This document shows positions 9,640 through 21,585 of a DNA stretch of 64,000 nt, piece by piece (the first letter of the stretch is position 1; every line of letters starts with the position of its first letter). Location of the stretch: the NCBI GenBank assembly GCA_023627715.1, contig JAMAHW010000054.1, positions 7,501 through 71,500 on the forward strand, in the 5' to 3' direction. Source of the stretch: Periconia sp. R9002. Taxonomy: Eukaryota > Ascomycota > Dothideomycetes > Pleosporales > Periconiaceae. The notes beneath the pieces were generated by a model, which was given only the letters and a program-made list of their open reading frames with translations, had not been told where the DNA came from and made no database searches. The translations under genes and the position numbers were made by a program.

Positions 9640-11745
9640 ATGCTTTAAATATAGGGTATAATAAGATTAGCTCTTATCCTATAGTAAACTATTAAGCACT
9701 CTAGCTAGTAAAGACTATACTAACTCTTAGTTAATAAAAAGTATAACTAGGTTTAAACTTAGGTAAATAGAGTGTTTAAATAACTAGATTAAAACTAAAA
9801 GTAATAGAAACTAAATACATAGCTATTTATATAAACTAACTTTAATATTTACCTAGAGTATATACTAAGCTCTTAAGATATATTTCTAGATTTTCCTAAA
9901 TAGGTTTACGCTATTTAAGAAAATTACTAAGTTTTAATATTATTTTTTAGTACACCTACTTATCTTTTCTACTTAAAATAAGAATTTTTTAATTATTTTT
10001 ATTAGTAGTAGGCTCTAGGCTATTTTATAGCTATAAGTAGGTAGCTAAAAAAAACTTTCTTCTATAATAATATAAGTATTTACTCTACTATATCTAAAAT
10101 TATTAATAAACACTTAGTAAATAGCTATAGTTAGCTATAGCTCTAATCTTTTTATAAGTTTAAAACACTAATCTATTAAAGGTATTTTTAGGTTAGGCTT
10201 CTTAAAATTAATTAAGGGTAGAATAAGGCTTTTCTCTAAAGCTAGTACTATTTTTATAATACTTACTAATCTACTTACTACTTTAGTATAACTAAGATTT
10301 ATCTTAATAGATCTAATTAGTAGCTAGTCTTTATTAGTGCTAAATACGTTAGCGATAGCCCTTACTTTAATTATATCTCCTACTTATATACTTATAGCAC
10401 CTTTATTAATTTTTGTACTAAAGATATTACTCTATCTATTAAAGAATAAAAGTATATATATAGATATTAATAGAAAAAATCTACAAACTTACTAGTTCTA
10501 TAAGCCTTAAAATACTATATATCTTATAGATTTAAGCCTATACTTAGATAGTAGGTATAAATTAAGTCTTCTTACGCCTCTAGACTAGGGGTTATTATAG
10601 TTTCTGTTTTTCCGTCTTAGTTAAGTGCAGAACTTCGAATTACTGCCCAGATTGGGTCTTTCGCTGCTAGCGCATCTTTGAGGCGTTTGATTACAATTGT
10701 TGCTACCCCCTCGCCACGACCATACCCGCTCGCACGCGAGTCGAATGCATAACACTTCCCATCACCAGATAAGAATCTGATGATAGATTAGATCTGAGCT
10801 TTTCAATCAAGAGACATGCATACTTACCCCGCAGAGCTCAGGGCCTTGAACATATCCACATTGAGAGTCAGATTCGCAGCACCGACTATGGACATGTCGG
10901 CTTCTCTTGTTCTCAAACTCTGGATTGCCTGGTGCATAGCTACCATTCCGGAAGAGCAGGCGGTTTCTATTGTCATACTCGCTCCCCGAAGATCAAAGAA
11001 GTGGGAGACGCGATTCGACATCATGGGCACACCCGTGCCTGTGGCCATCAGCCGAGGTAGATTATCGGCATCGCGAAGAAGTCCATCTCGATAATCGTGA
11101 ACGAATATTCCTGTGAATACTGAGGTTTTGGAACCTGCGATCGAGGCAATTGGAATACCGGCTTTTCGCGGGAAGAAAAACCAAGAGGTCAGCGAATGAT
11201 TTTGCGTCGAAAGGAGTTCAAGAAATCCAAATTCTTACCACTCTCTATGGCTTCATATACGGATTCGAGTTGTAATCGATATTGTGGATCGAGAGACTGG
11301 GAAGATGATTATTGAATGATACATGAGAAAGTCACCGTACTACTTACCGACGCGGCTTCACTCGAGTAGCCGAAAAAAGCCGCATCAAAAAGCCCAACGT
11401 CTTCTTCCAAGAAATGCGCACCTTTTACGTGAGACTAGAACTGGCGCGTAAGTATTCGTCTTCAAACTGGTCCTTTTGTCGTCCCACAACAATTCAATTG
11501 TGAGTGCTTACACTATTGATCCTCTCATTGCTGGGATGATACAGGCCTTCTGATCTGAAACGAGATGACGGGAATGGCTTCCACGCGCTTCTACCATTGG
11601 CCAGCATTTCCCATAGGTTCTCACTATTTGTCGCATCCCCTGCAAACTTGGAGCTCATGCCAATTATGGCGATGGGCTCAGATGCCAAAGCATCTGGAAT
11701 ACTGTCACTCAAACCCTCCATCTTGCCTTGTTGAAATGCAGACAA
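9640..11745 (-). pseudogene. Highly reducing PKS, N-terminal remnant (KS and start of AT linker)
   Basis: The minus strand starts at 11745 with a 22-residue leader running straight into a ketosynthase ([16 protein letters not shown]). This is an N-terminal KS without SAT, as in highly reducing fungal PKSs. Likely exons are 11745-11512, 11434-11348, 11296-11239, 11161-10828 and 10776 onward. Exon 4 holds the active site as IETACSSG. From about 10620 the same frame becomes TA-rich and stop-laden: a TAA at 10617-10619 replaces Gln in ALNQDGKT. The KS end is still readable (VFSTNKD, IKINLSYTKVVSRLVSIIKI). After the KS, a weak AT-linker trace fades at about 9640. The AT, DH, ER, KR and ACP domains are absent. 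RIP from the adjacent element is the likely cause. No functional product is expected. Confidence 0.88.
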
Positions 11746-12427
11746 ATAAATTGAATAAAGGGGTCTCTGAAGACAGTAGATCTCCGCGGACTCCTATTTT
11801 CATATATTTGAGTATTCCATATGAAGGTGTACCTGTCCCTATTTGGAGTCGTCGTCCGATGGTCCCCAAGCACGTAAGTGATAAGATGGCTTCGTGTGAC
11901 TTTTTGTGGCCTTCTCATTATGCGCGCTTATCTCGAGGAAAATTATGCAGGTTCGGCTTGTCATATTATGATCCAGTTTTGGCTTGTCGTGTTATGATGC
12001 ACGTTCGGCTTGTCGTATTACAATATGATGCAGGTTCGGTGTATGTGGGTCGACCGTAATTCGGAGGAACCTTATACCAGGTACTCGGACCACACCAAGA
12101 CGCCTGCACTTGAACAGACCGAACGTACAAGCCTCCGTGCACGACAAACGGTAAAACGGCTCGGCGTCGCCGCCAGCATTGCAGCGCCGAACCGTCCGCA
12201 TTATGTTCTTCGCTTGTAGTATTCCCAGTTAAATGGTGAAAGCAGTTGAGTGTGTAGATGGAACTGATCATTCTAAGATAACTACAATACTGGTACCCAT
12301 GTTGAAACGACTGATGTTTCCCGGCAAATTTAAATCCATGTTACAATCCTTCTCGTTCAGGAACGCTTGTGGCACTCAACTTCCCGCCTAGGCACAACCT
12401 TCAACACTTTGAAGAAACTCATCAAAG
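11746..12427. promoter_or_regulatory. Divergent intergenic region between the two PKS genes
   Basis: This 682-bp region separates the oppositely oriented HR-PKS remnant and the NR-PKS, so it would have served as a shared promoter. It contains about 3.5 tandem copies of a 26-bp unit around TTCGGCTTGTC (11945-12039) and a GC-rich stretch near 12150-12200. A CCGN5CGG arrangement near 12054-12064 could suit a Zn2Cys6 regulator, but this is inference only. No convincing gene is visible. Confidence 0.55.
11945..12039. repeat. 26-bp direct repeats in the PKS promoter
   Basis: Units ATG(AT)GCAGGTTCGGCTTGTC plus RTATT start at about 11945, 11968 and 11994, with a partial fourth at 12025. The conserved core is GTTCGGCTTGTC. 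Clustered short direct repeats in a divergent secondary-metabolite promoter may be regulator binding sites. Function is not shown by the sequence. Confidence 0.65.
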
Positions 12428-15400
12428 ATGGCATCACCAAATTCTCATGGCCCTCCAGCTTCCAAGAGTCTGCTACTGTTTGGTCCTGGAGCCTTGTCTT
12501 TGGATCAAGAATACTTCAACCGTGTCCTTGAGATTAACAGAATACAGAGTACCGGCCAGTGGGCTCTGCATGCTATCGAGGATATTCAAAACAGCTGGGA
12601 TTCCATTTGCAAAGCGATACCAAAATTGCGACAAACGCCAGGTGAAACCCATGCTCGACAGTTAGCAGAATGGCTTCGGTCCGGATCTATTACCCCCGCA
12701 TCGACTGTTGCAAATTTGCCCAATGCTATCCTTGGCCCAATAGTGATTATTGCACAACTTGTCGAATATCTTGAGCACATGAACAGTTTATCTGCCTTGG
12801 ATAGCAAAGATGATGCAGGCTTAGAGATTCCCTTTACCGGGGATACCGAAACGATCGGCTGCTGTCTAGGTGTCTTCAGCGCTCTAGCGGTATCTCTAAG
12901 TACATCTCAGGCTCAGTTCTTACACAATTCAGGGGCGGTACTTCGTGTCGTCTTTGTATTGGGAGCCTTGTCTGACGCTCAGGATATTCTTGACCCTAAT
13001 GGAACATCAGTTTCCTTGGTAGCATTCTGGAAAGGAGGCCAATCACTTGGTGATCTGAGTAATGTATTGGAATCGTATCCAGAGGTAAGCAGACCACTCC
13101 ATTGAACATGATTTGTCGGAAGACTCTAACGGGTGTCTTTTGTGATAGTGTTACGTCTCTGTTTTGTATGATGACAATCGGGCGACCATAACATCATCAT
13201 CTCGGTGTGTCTCCGCTCTCAAGAATCATCTACGGACAATTGGCATCACAACCAATGATAGTGAGTTTCATGGACGCTTCCATGCCGGCAAGCTTTATGA
13301 AACCGATATCCAAGCGCTGCTTGACTTTTGTGAGTGGCCGCCAGTAATTCTTTGTATGTGACTATACTGACTCTTGGGATATATAGGCCACAGTTCACCC
13401 ATGTTTCAGCTCCCATCCACTTCTTCTCTGATTTTACCAACACGCATCAATAGAGAAACGACAATCAGGGACGGGGAGAATATACTTGAGGCTGCTACGC
13501 GTGCGTTCTTAGTGGAACAGTTCAAATGGATCAACACTCTTCGCTCCGCCATCTCTAGTTCACCAAACACCAGAAATTGCCGAGTGATCGAGTTTGGCCC
13601 GGAGCGATGTATTCCACCGACCGTCTTACGTAGATTGAAGAACCAAATCAGTTACGTCACTCTCTCGGACCCCAAAAATAATGTCGATAAAGAGACTATC
13701 CCTGGCTTAGAACCAAACCCGGTCAAGGGGGATGAAATTGCAGTCATTGGTATGGCGTGCCACGTCGCCGGGGCGCGCGATCTAGATGAATACTGGAAGA
13801 TCTTGATGGAGGGGCAGTCGCAGCACAGAGAATTGATTCCGAATGACCGTTTCATGATGGAGACAACGTATCGCCCCTATCAGAAGGGGGACGAGCACAA
13901 AAAATGGTACGTGAAATGGCCCATGCAATTTGATGGCATGTAAGAGGTCAGCCAACTCATGACACTTGCGGGTATAACCTATGTCGGAATATCCTCTGTA
14001 CTCCACAATTGACAATATCAATTATAGGTACGGTAATTTCATCAAAGACCATGATGCGTTCGACTACAGATTTTTCAAGAAGTCTCCTCGTGAAGCTCTA
14101 CACATGGATCCACAGCAGAGACTCTTGTTGCAAGTTGCTTATCAGGCCGTGGCACAATCAGGCTATCACGGCAGATCTTTTCCCAATGAACGTATCGGTT
14201 GTTATGTTGGTGCTGTCGGCAGCGACTACGAAAACAATATATCGCATACCACTCCCAACGCGTTTTCGGCCACTGGCGCACTAAGATGCTACATATCTGG
14301 GAAAGTTAGCCACTATTTTGGTTGGACCGGGCCAGCCATAACTCTTGATACAGCCTGCTCAGCATCCACGGTTGCTATTAGTCTTGCTTGTCAATCGATC
14401 TTAAGCGGCGATTGCTCTGCAGCTTTAGCGGGCGGCACTAACTTCTGCAGTGGGCCTCTGTTTTTCCAAAACCTCGCCGCTGGATCTTTCCTTAGCGCTA
14501 CTGGACAGTGTAAACCTTTTGACAAAGCCGCAGACGGATATTGTCGTGGCGAGGCTATTGGCGCTGTATTTCTTAAAAAGTTGAGCAATGCTATTGCCGA
14601 TGGAGACCAGATTCTAGGCGTTATTTCGGCCACCGCCATCAACCAGAATCAAAATACCACCCCGATTTTTGTCCCTAATCCGCTCTCACTCACAGACGTT
14701 TTCCGAGATGTCATTTCCAAGTCAGGCCTGAGCGTCAAGGATATCTCTGTCGTCGAGGCGCACGGCACTGGCACGGCCGTGGGTGATCCAGCTGAGTACG
14801 ATAGCATCCGCCGGGTCTTGGGGGGACCCTCCCGCTTGGGTTCAAAACCCTTGCAAGTAGGCTCCGTAAAAGGACTAATTGGCCACACCGAGGGTGCCTC
14901 CGGCATCGTATCATTGATCAAAGTCTTATTGATGATGCATGAGGGCCGCATTCCACCACAGCCCAGCTTCAAGGAAATTAACCCGACTATCAAAGCCTTG
15001 CCATCAGACAACATGGAGATTACAGTGATGAGTTCAAGGCAGCAATCATCAACAACTTCGGAGCAGCCGGCTCTAATGCTTCCATGGTCATCAAGCAAGC
15101 TCCAAAGCGACCTGTGGAAGTTAATCTGTCGCAACACGAGTCTTCCCTCAAGTTTCCAGTTTACATTTCTGCATTTGATGATAAAGGGATCCGAGCATAC
15201 ACCACGAGACTGCGCCAGTATCTCAAAGAGAGAAGAACTTCCGGGTATCGCATTGCAATTGAGAATTTGGCATTCAATTTAAATCGACAGTCGAACTGGT
15301 CATTTAACCGGGCTTTCATATTTGCCGCCAATTCCGTGGATGACATGGATCAACAACTTGCCTCTTTCGAGACAGCCGCAACGCCCATCGAACGACCTGT

Positions 15401-18400
15401 TATTATGTGTTTCGGAGGCCAAGTCGCTAAATTCGTTGGTCTGGATCGCGAAGTCTTCGAGAAAGCAACCGTTCTGCGTCATTATTTGGATCAGTGCAAT
15501 AGTGTTTGCAAATCAATCTGCGGGAGAGAGATTTATCCTGAGGTCTTCCAAAAAGAGCCTATCGCCGATCCTTCAGTGCTTCAGCTCATCCTGTTTTCTA
15601 TGCAGTATTCTTGTGCTATGAGCTGGATTTACTGCGGCGTGAAACCGGCAGCCCTTGTCGGCCACTCTTTTGGAGAACTTACCGCACTATGCGTTTCAGA
15701 GACTTTGACTCTGGAAGACGCTGTTAAGTTAGTGTACGGCAGATCCAAGATCATCAAAGACTCCTGGGGCTCTGAAAAGGGATCCATGATTGCGGTAGAA
15801 GCGGATCTGGCAGACGTCGAGAGCTTAATAACCGCTGCCAACATCCGGCTAGGTGAGGCTTCAAACAAATATGCGGCGAGCATTGCATGTTACAACGGTC
15901 CAAGGAGTTTCACACTCGCTGGATCAGAGGCTGTGATCGATTTTGTGGAACACGCAATATCAATTCGCGATGTGACCATCCGACACAAGAGATTGAACGT
16001 GACAAATGCTTTTCACTCCACATTGGTTGAGAATCTGAAGCCAGATCTAAAGATCCTGGGTAAAGAATTGTCATTTGGTATGTACTTTCTCTTTGTTCCC
16101 TACCTTCGTGTTCCAATATTGCTTCCGAGCTTGCAAAATTACGATTTCAGTCTTTTACAGCGATGCAAAGTTATTGCAGCCTTCAACGTGGTATACACAT
16201 ACATTACATTCTTCCCTTGTTAACTATGTGTTTGATAGGCCAGTCAAAAATCTTACTCGAACGAGCAACCAAAGGGCACGAAACTGGGCCGTTCTCAGAT
16301 ACATACGTTGCAGAGCATTTGAGACAGCCAGTATATTTTGATCATGCTGTTCAGAGGCTTGCAAAAAGATTCCCAATGGCAGTCTGGCTGGAGGCCGGTT
16401 CTAATTCTACCATCACTTCAATGGCGAATAAAGCACTCAGTATGCCAAAAGATTCAGTCTTTCAACCGATCAATGTAACAAGTGGCACCTCGGCTTTGCA
16501 GCAACTCGCCAACGCCACAATGGGTCTTTGGAAAGCTGGTATACGCGCCCAATTTTGGCCACACTCGCGAAAGCAGACGTATCAGTATTCACCAATGATT
16601 CTACCGCCTTACCAGTTTGAGAAGAGTCGCCATTGGTTGGAACTTAAGGCTCCAGTCGAGAGCATTGCCAATGGAAATTTCTCACCTAATGACAAGCTGT
16701 CAGCTGAAATTCCATCAACGCAACTCTACACTCATCTAAATCTTGAGGAGAAGAGTGAAAATCGCCACCGCTTCCGCATCAATACTATGATGAAAGAATT
16801 CTCAGATGTTGCGTCAGGCTATACAATTAGACACACTGTACAGATCTGTCCATCCACATATCTGATTGAGTTGGCCATCCAAGCATTGAACAGTGTCATC
16901 TCTCGACGCCCTGAGAGCGAGAAATCACACCCGCAGATCTGCAACATCGTTCATGGAATCCCACTACCCGTAAATTCGTCTAGATTGTTACACCTTGGCT
17001 TCGACGGTCTAGGTGCTGATTCCAACACCTGGAACTTTACGTTCTCGAGCGAATCGGTCAACACCGTAGATTGCGTTCACCTGACTGGACAACTAGTATT
17101 TCGGTCATATGATGAAACCAGTGCGTGGCTTGAGTTTCGCAGGCTTGAGCGCCTGGTAACGCACAACCGATATCTCCAGGCCGTGGAAAGTAGTGATGAT
17201 GCCGAAGAGATTATACAAGGACAAAGTATCTATCAGGTATCATCTGGAATCATCGACTATAGTCAGAAGTTTCAAGGTCTTCGAAAGTTAGTCGGACGAA
17301 CCAATGAATCAGCCGGAAGGGTGCTCAAGAAGCGGTACGTTGCAAGTCTCAATCACTATACTTCCCTTTCATCCAGTTGAATTCTCTCCATTCTATCCTA
17401 TGATGCATTAATATGACAAGAAATTCTATGATATCATTAAACATACTAAATTTACGTAGTTCTGACGGGATTTGGCTCGACTTTGCCCTGTGTGAAATCT
17501 ATCTTCAGGTAGGCGGCATATGGGCGAATTGTATGGCTCGAGACAGAAAAACAAACCGTGATACCGTTTACATCATGAACGGCATAGAAAAATGGATAAG
17601 ATCACCTGAAATAGCACGAAAAATGAGCGAAAGAAATTATTTGGGCGACGACTCGGAAAGGGAGAGGCATGTGTTGGCACAATACAAGCGCATCGCAGGC
17701 GATTCCTACCTAACAGACATTTTTGTCTATGATGCCAACTCTGGATCGCTTGAAGAAGTCATTCTTGGAGTTGAATACAGTCCATTTTCATTGTAAGATT
17801 CTCCATTTTCTATCCGATTCTTATGTTCCGGGCTTTTCAGGGTCGTAGACTACCCTACTCAGGGTCCTGTCAGAAACGTCTCTTCTCAACCGTTTCAACG
17901 CTCGTATTAATAAATGCTGCAGGAAAAAATTGAATGAAAGCTCTACAGGAGCCGGGGGTTCGATGGCACAGGTCGAGCCTGTAGAGATACTTCCTCAAAA
18001 TCTCGACGTAACGGACGAAATCTCCCATAAGCCCAAGCAAGAGGTTGAGAGCCGACCGCTCGCAGATACAGTGGCAAGCTCCGGTATTAGTAAGACAGAT
18101 AATGAACTTTGGATTCATCTACAACGTGTCTTGGCGGATATATCAGGGCTCAAGCTTGACGAAATCCAGAGAACTGATTCTCTTGCCGACATTGGTATCG
18201 ATTCTTTGATGGGAATGGAAATGGCCCATGACATTGAGAAACACTTTCATTGCACTCTGGACCAGGCCGAAATTGTAGCGATTGTTGACGTGGAAGGCGT
18301 ATTGAGGTACCTCAAATTAGTACTGGGTCTTTCGAATGGGGCAGCTCCCGGTGGAATTCCCGATACGATCCATTCAGACCTTTCCTCTAGCCGCGAAACG

Positions 18401-21103
18401 AGATATCCTACCCCCGACTCATCGGTAGAGGATGTCATTATCCCCGAAACGTACGATTACAACGACGCCTCCTTTTACTCACCTTCCGCAATTCTAGAAG
18501 TGTTTCGCCAATCCACAGCATGCACAGATGATTTTCTCAAACGCAGTGGATGTGCACATTATCTTGAAGGGGTATCTCAAAAACAGACTAGACTTTGCCT
18601 GAAACTTATAAGTAGGGCGTTCAAGCAACTAGGCTGTAATCTGGAGACGGCCAAACCAGGTGAAACTCTGCAGCGCATTCCCTTGGCTGCCAAACATCGT
18701 CGGTTCCAAGAACATCTTTATAAAATTCTCGAAGATACGCGAATCATTGATACAAAGAACGATATTCTCACTCGTACCGCCATTCTACTGCCAGTGCAGA
18801 GTGCCGAGGCTATTTTGGAAGAATTGATGCGACATCATGGGCAACATAGCTCTCTACATCAGCTAACATATAATGTTGGCACCAGATTAGCGGATGTTCT
18901 GTCTAACCATATCAATGGCCCACAATTGCTGTTTGGGGATGCGAGGAACCGCGAACTAGCGGCTGATTTCTATGGCGAGTACCCTTTCAACAAAGTGTAT
19001 TTCGACCTAATGGCCAACTTCCTCACCAAATTGATCAAAAAGACAAGACAGTCATCTCACCACCAAACTCCTTTGAAAATCTTGGAAATGGGAGCTGGTA
19101 CTGGCGGTGCAACAAACATGCTTGTGCCCGCTCTAGCGAAGCTTGGTGTCCCATTGGAATATACCTTCACCGATCTTTCGCCATCACTTGAGGCACAAGC
19201 GAAGAAGAAGTACAGAATGTATCCATTTATGAAGTTCTTGGTGCATGACATCGAAAAACCACCGCCTCAGTCTGAGTTGATCGGTTCGCAACATATCGTT
19301 ATCGCCAGCAATGCCGTCCATGCCACTCACTCACTCAAAGCATCTACGCAGAACATTCGGCAATTCTTGCGTCCAGAAGGGTTTTTGATGCTGATCGAAA
19401 TGATGGATACCCTTCACTGTATTGATCTCGTCTGGGGCACTCTAGAAGATTGGTGGTTGTTCGATGATGATCGGACCCATGCCATTGTCGACCATCTGCA
19501 TTGGGAGAAGGAATTGCTCAGTGCCGGTTACAAGCACGTTGAGTGTACAAATGGCGAATTACCTGAAAGCCAATTGGAGAGAATTTTAATTGCTTTCGCG
19601 ACGGATGACGGACAAGTCCTAGATCGTCCACTTGTTCCTGCCAAAAGTCACACGGGCGAGCACGGTCTATACCTCCCTGCCGAACAGGCAAAGGCTCGGA
19701 GTTTAGCTTCAGATGAATATGTGCGAGCTGCAACGAGCGGTTTCTCAATCCTGAACCATACAAATCACCCTATTCATTCATCTGGATCTATAGGAGTACT
19801 TGTCACCGGAGCAACTGGAAGTCTTGGCACCCACATCGTACAACATCTTCTCTGTCTGCCCTCAGTTGATATTGTCTGGTGTCTGAATCGTCCTTCTGTA
19901 CGTAAAGACAGCACCCGCGATCCATTGAAACGGCAAATTGAGGCTATGAAGTCGAGGAGTATTCTTGTAGACGAGAGGATGATTAAAAAACTGAGAGCGG
20001 TCGAGACAGACACCTCGAAGCCTCAGCTAGGCTTGAGCGATGACATGTACGACCGTTTATCTATTGATATCACTCACATCGTTCACAACGCCTATCCTTC
20101 AAATGGACTTCGAACGTTAATGCAGAACGAGAATCAGTTTGTGATATTGCGCAATCTCATCGACTTCTCTTCGAAGATCGTATCCCGCCGGAAGATGTTT
20201 ATCAACGGCACTGCTAGCGATTTCAAGTTCACCTTCCAATTCGTATCCTCTATAGCTGCTGTGGGAATATATCCGACCACTCACGGCAACGACGAAGTTG
20301 CGGTCCCAGAGCAACTATGGGACGTTGAAAGTGCTCTTTCTAATGGCTACGGTGGTTCCAAAGCAGTATGCGAACGCATATTATACGACACTCTTGGGCA
20401 ATATCCAGACCACTTTCGTGCCATGAGCGTTCGCCTAGGACAGCTTTCCGGTTCTAGGGTTAGTGGATACTGGAATCATATGGAAGTTCTTGGTTTCTTG
20501 TTCAAGTCATCACAAACTTTAGCTTCTTTCCCTATCCTTGATGGTGTATACACGGTATGTGCCACATTCACCCTTGCTTGGCTTCTCATCTTGAAAAGCT
20601 CCATCTCCCTGATTAGCAAATTGAAAATGACTGCTTTTGACACGGACTTCAAAAGCTTCGATCGTGCAACAATTACTAACGATGAATTTTTATAGTGGTT
20701 GACACTCGAAGACACCTCAGCCTCGTTGAGCGATTTACTCTTACGCAATTCCTCGGACTGTTACCCTATCTACCATTTGGATGGTCCGGTGCATAGAACG
20801 TGGGCAGACGCAACCCCAGTCTTAACAGAGTTACTTGGAATACCGCCAAAAGGCCTGGTGTCTCTTCAAGAGTGGATCAAAAGGGTACGAGCTTATCCTG
20901 GGGAAGATCCATGGGATAATCCGGCTGTGAAAGCGATAGACTTCTTTGAGCATAAATTTGAGCACATGTCATGCGGCGGAGTGACTTTAGCAACCGAAAA
21001 GACAAGAGAGCATTCGGAGACGCTAAGGAATGTTCAACCGGTGTCTGACAGTGTTCTCAAGAAGTACATTCAGGCTTGGAAAGCTAGTGGGTTTCTACGC
21101 TGA
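12428..21103 (+). CDS. Non-reducing polyketide synthase SAT-KS-AT-PT-ACP-CMeT-R, with one frame break
   Basis: A large iterative type I PKS that would build a C-methylated aromatic polyketide and release it reductively as an aldehyde. Exons fit at 12428-13084, 13149-13329, 13387-13906, 14028-16077, 16239-17334, 17460-17792, 17863-20554 and 20696-21103 (about 2,645 residues). Domains in order: SAT (GCCLG); KS ([18 protein letters not shown] with Cys codon 14356-14358, [15 protein letters not shown]); AT (GHSFGE near 15660); PT (16.7-17.85 kb); one ACP ([10 protein letters not shown], near 18190); CMeT ([12 protein letters not shown] near 19080); NAD(P)-binding reductase (VTGATGSLG near 19800, YGGSK near 20350). 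At about 15017-15030 the frame shifts between the KS end (DNMEIT) and the linker ([12 protein letters not shown]). No intron can bridge it, and about 5 residues appear to be missing. The PT lacks its expected catalytic His and Asp. The architecture resembles methylorcinaldehyde- and azaphilone-type synthases. Activity is doubtful. Confidence 0.9.
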
Positions 21104-21585
21104 GCCTGCGTGCTGCAGAACAGGAAATAGCCTTCCCTTTTGTAGTTTGCTGTATTACTTGTAGATCCTAGCGAAGATGGGATGGCCATCGTGCTCTAGC
21201 TTAACTCGCTAAGGTATTACAAAGAACCATTGTGAGATAGCTAGGTATCAATACAAGCTTAACATTTGCTTACAATCTCGACATAACCTTTCGTGCTTAC
21301 ATATAAATTAATTTGTACAATTTAAGTGCTTTAGGGACCCCCAAATTAATAAGCACGAAAGGAAGGAAGAGATTTATATACACTATATAGAGTCTATTTT
21401 GTGGTATTACGAAGCGAAAGACTTCGTTCCTACAACTATCTAAACCTGTTTACAGAGACCTTAATATAATTAACGAGAAGTCGCTCAGCGTCCCATTGAT
21501 TGTAAAACCGTGCTGAGGCTGAAGTTCCGACGGTGTATCACGGGTTCAGAGCCTTGTAGACATACCCAAAGCATTTGAGGCCATT
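21104..21585. other. Gene-free spacer with an inverted repeat
   Basis: No coding region is supported between the NR-PKS stop and the ATP-grasp relic. Base composition is AT-rich but not as extreme as the RIP zone. The main structure is the inverted repeat at 21287-21362, listed separately. The 3' UTR and terminator of the PKS should lie here, but no diagnostic signal was found. Confidence 0.5.
21287..21362. repeat. Imperfect inverted repeat (hairpin or MITE-like)
   Basis: CCTTTCGTGCTTA at 21287-21299 is exactly complementary to TAAGCACGAAAGG at 21350-21362. Inside it, TTAATTTG (21308-21315) pairs with CAAATTAA (21342-21349), leaving an 8-nt bulge on the left arm and a 26-nt loop. It could be a small inverted-repeat element or a transcript-end hairpin. 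No target duplication is obvious. Confidence 0.65.

Noticed and set aside
17793..17862. Apparent second frame break in the NR-PKS between PT and ACP
   Set aside because: The first two candidate acceptors (17840, 17848) lead to stops, but an acceptor at 17862 (CTACTCAG) joins both sides in frame and leaves normal splice sites, so it is treated as an intron.
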